8,923 nucleotides of DNA from NCBI GenBank assembly GCA_023424235.1, contig JAFAEB010000148.1, forward strand, positions 1 through 8,923. Reading direction: 5' to 3'. This DNA is from Bacillota bacterium. Lineage in GTDB: Bacteria; Bacillota; Clostridia; Lachnospirales; Lachnospiraceae. A program made the position numbers and the translations under genes. Positions within the stretch are counted from its first letter, which is position 1; each line of letters opens with the position of its first letter. A model generated the notes under the pieces. It saw only the letters and a program-made list of their open reading frames with translations, was not told the DNA's origin and searched no databases. Positions 7,036-8,923 of this stretch are shown in pieces.

Positions 7036-8895
7036 ATGAAAAAGACAACGAAAATAATACTTTCATGCTTAGCCGTACTTATGGTTATTTTAATCGGCTA
7101 TTATTCACATTATTTTATTCATTATGTTTGGTATGATGATTATAAGGAAGCGTTTAAAAGTTATTCCTATGAAGAGGGGGAGGAATTTACTCCTCTAACG
7201 GATACAAAAGTTAGTGTGCCTAATATGACCTTAGTTGCTCAAAACGATACTTTAAAATTATATGCCAATCTTAATACAACAGAAATTGCAGTCTACGATA
7301 AGCAAAATGGCACGATAACTTATTCGAATCCAGTAGATGCAGATGAAGATCCACAAGCTACTGGAATAAATAAATCCTTTTTAAAATCACAGATTATTAT
7401 AAGTTATTACAATGAGCAAAGAACATCTGGCACCATGAATAGTTATGATTTAAGTTCTTCAAAAGGCCAGTTTGAAGTTGAGGCTATAAAAGATGGTATT
7501 CGATTTGTATACACCTTTGGTAATTTAGAAAGTCCTACTGGTATCGTTCCAGTGTATATAACGGAAGAGAGATTAAAAATTTATCTTGATAAAATGGAAG
7601 CAGTGGATGCTAGAAATATTAAAGGAAAATATCAGCTATCAAAAACCATAGAAGGTTTTCTAGAGCTTACCTCTGGTTCTATGAAGAAGTCAACCTTGGC
7701 CAAGATGAATAAGCAATTTGAAGCAGCAGGATATACGAGTGATGATTATTTGGCAGATATGAATGCTGCCTCTGGTGAAGAAGCTGAGGTTATTACCTTC
7801 ACCATTCCTTTGGAGTATCGTCTGAAAGAGGATGGTCTTGAAGTTGTAGTACCAACAAGTCAGATTGTAGAAAAGGGTGGTGCGAGGATATATAATCTAG
7901 AACTACTTCGATATTTTGGAGCAGCTGGGGTTATGGATTCTGGTTATATGCTTGTACCAAATGGTTCTGGTTCCTTAATCTATTTTAATAATGGTAAGAA
8001 AACAGCACCAACCTATACTCAATATGTATATGGAATAGATCCATTAACTACCGATTATACCGTAATTGAGAATACAGAAGATGCTAGATATCCTATCTTT
8101 GGTATGAAACGTGAGGATTCGGCATTCCTGGCTATCATTGAAAATGGAGATACCTTAGCAAGTATAACTGCTGATATCTCAGGAAAAGTGAATAGTTATA
8201 ATTATGTATATCCAAGTTTTATTCTAAGGGGAGCGGAAAAACTTGCTATGTTTGGTAGTGTTGGTCAAGGCTCTGATCTTCCAGTAGTAGAAACAGATAT
8301 GTATCAACTAGACTTAAAGGTGAAGTACTCCTTCCTTAAAAAAGAAGAAGCCAGCTATTCTGGTATGGCAAGTTACCTACGAAATAAGTTGATTCGTGAT
8401 GGTGTATTAACGATAAATGAAGAGCAAGACTCGATTCCATTTTACCTTGATATAATCGGAGGGGTAAAACAAACAGCTTATTTTCTGGGAGTACCCTACT
8501 TAGATATATTCCCTGCTACTACCTTTTTGGATGCCATTAAGATAACAGATGAGTTGTATGCGAAGAATATAAATAATATTCGGATGAATTATCAAGGATG
8601 GTTTAATGGTGGATATTATCATGATGTGCCAAATAAAATAAAGATTGTAAGAGAACTTGGAAATAAAAAAGAGTTTGAACAATTAGGGCAAGAATTAGAA
8701 GCAAAAGGTGGTAAGTTATATGGTGATGTTGCAGTACAAAATGTCACTTATATATCAAAACGTTATCGCTATCAAGTGGAAAGTTCTAAATATTATGCAG
8801 GTGGGTATGTAGCAAGTTTTGGCCAAGTAAATCCAGTGACACTTAGAAAGACAGCGGCTCTAGGTTACAGGGAGACTTTATATAATTTGCTATAA
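7036..8895 (+). CDS. DUF5696-like membrane-anchored protein, probably cut short by an in-frame stop
   Basis: Function unknown, possibly glycan-active by fold. The 619-residue reading begins with a short basic tail and one membrane segment (about 6-27, no cleavage site), so the bulk is extracytoplasmic. Residues about 60-330 are beta-rich and include the 'GYMLVPNGSGSLIYFNNGK' block (303-321), which I associate with DUF5696 proteins. From about 466 (IPFYLDIIGG) the pattern changes to alternating strands and helices like the start of a (beta/alpha) barrel, with 'RMNYQGW' at 516-522. Only about 155 residues of this part precede the TAA, too few for a complete barrel. The frame stays open after the stop to the window end (P-K-F-L-P-R-Y-I-E), which reads like a continuation. 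The start is firm: TAGGAGG seven bases upstream of ATG 7036. It is the last gene in view, 11 bases after the YIP1-family gene. Glycosidase activity is speculative; I identified no catalytic residues. Confidence 0.8.
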   Translation: MKKTTKIILSCLAVLMVILIGYYSHYFIHYVWYDDYKEAFKSYSYEEGEEFTPLTDTKVSVPNMTLVAQNDTLKLYANLNTTEIAVYDKQNGTITYSNPVDADEDPQATGINKSFLKSQIIISYYNEQRTSGTMNSYDLSSSKGQFEVEAIKDGIRFVYTFGNLESPTGIVPVYITEERLKIYLDKMEAVDARNIKGKYQLSKTIEGFLELTSGSMKKSTLAKMNKQFEAAGYTSDDYLADMNAASGEEAEVITFTIPLEYRLKEDGLEVVVPTSQIVEKGGARIYNLELLRYFGAAGVMDSGYMLVPNGSGSLIYFNNGKKTAPTYTQYVYGIDPLTTDYTVIENTEDARYPIFGMKREDSAFLAIIENGDTLASITADISGKVNSYNYVYPSFILRGAEKLAMFGSVGQGSDLPVVETDMYQLDLKVKYSFLKKEEASYSGMASYLRNKLIRDGVLTINEEQDSIPFYLDIIGGVKQTAYFLGVPYLDIFPATTFLDAIKITDELYAKNINNIRMNYQGWFNGGYYHDVPNKIKIVRELGNKKEFEQLGQELEAKGGKLYGDVAVQNVTYISKRYRYQVESSKYYAGGYVASFGQVNPVTLRKTAALGYRETLYNLL

Positions 8896-8923
8896 CCAAA
8901 GTTCTTACCACGTTATATAGAAG
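8893..8923 (+). other. In-frame TAA and open continuation of the DUF5696-like frame
   Basis: TAA at 8893-8895 ends the preceding reading, but the nine following in-frame codons are sense and read P-K-F-L-P-R-Y-I-E to the end of the window. With Ser in place of the stop the joint would read L-L-S-P-K-F-L-P-R-Y, which fits a continuous barrel-type domain. A single C-to-A change (TCA to TAA) would explain it. The 28 visible bases after the stop contain no terminator, ribosome binding site or new start codon. Whether the downstream frame stays open cannot be seen here. Confidence 0.55.

Noticed and set aside
7036..7110. A lipoprotein signal in the DUF5696-like protein (I-L-S-C11)
   Set aside because: The Cys is only at residue 11 with Leu before Ser, and the hydrophobic stretch continues well past it, so it is a membrane anchor.
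8893..8895. Stop-codon reassignment or programmed readthrough at TAA
   Set aside because: TAA ends two other genes here (3069-3071, 6379-6381), and nothing around 8893 suggests a recoding signal.
1..8923. CRISPR arrays, insertion sequences, tRNA/rRNA genes or intrinsic terminators
   Set aside because: I saw no regularly spaced repeats, transposase motifs, RNA gene features or GC-rich hairpins with T tracts; the gene junctions are too short to hold them.

Overview
The window looks like a low-GC Firmicutes chromosome, most likely a Clostridia/Lachnospiraceae-type organism. The evidence is the AT-rich coding sequence with A/T-ending codons, strong AGGAGG-type ribosome binding sites, Gram-positive signal peptides and the gene families present. 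Species assignment is inference. All six genes lie on the + strand and are packed head to tail with junctions from an 8-base overlap to 16 bases, so they read as one operon. The only sizeable non-coding stretch is the first 167 bases. It holds a near-consensus sigma-A promoter (TTGACA, 17 bases, TACAAT) and two small dyad symmetries in the predicted 5' leader.

Layout: (1) 168-3071, a 967-residue exported protein in which two homologous lectin-like beta-sandwich modules and a helical spacer precede a family 1 extracellular solute-binding domain; (2) 3088-4017 and (3) 4019-4906, the two carbohydrate ABC importer permeases (MalF/LplB-like and MalG/LplC-like); (4) 4918-6381, an exported NHL beta-propeller followed by TPR-like helices and a C-terminal membrane anchor; (5) 6374-7024, a small multi-pass YIP1-family membrane protein; (6) 7036-8895, a membrane-anchored DUF5696-like protein with a beta-rich N-terminal region and the first part of what looks like a (beta/alpha) barrel. 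No ATPase gene is present, so the importer probably uses a shared MsmX/UgpC-type ATPase encoded elsewhere.

The genes fit together as a carbohydrate capture and import system with an unusual envelope apparatus. The binding protein carries its own glycan-binding-like modules and no convincing lipobox. Three further membrane-attached proteins (NHL/TPR, YIP1, DUF5696) are locked into the same transcript and could form a surface complex around the importer. The substrate cannot be read from the sequence.

The sharpest anomaly is at the right edge. The DUF5696-like gene ends at a TAA (8893-8895) in the middle of its barrel-like part, and the same frame stays open after it to the end of the window. 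This looks like a nonsense mutation or a sequencing error rather than a natural C-terminus.
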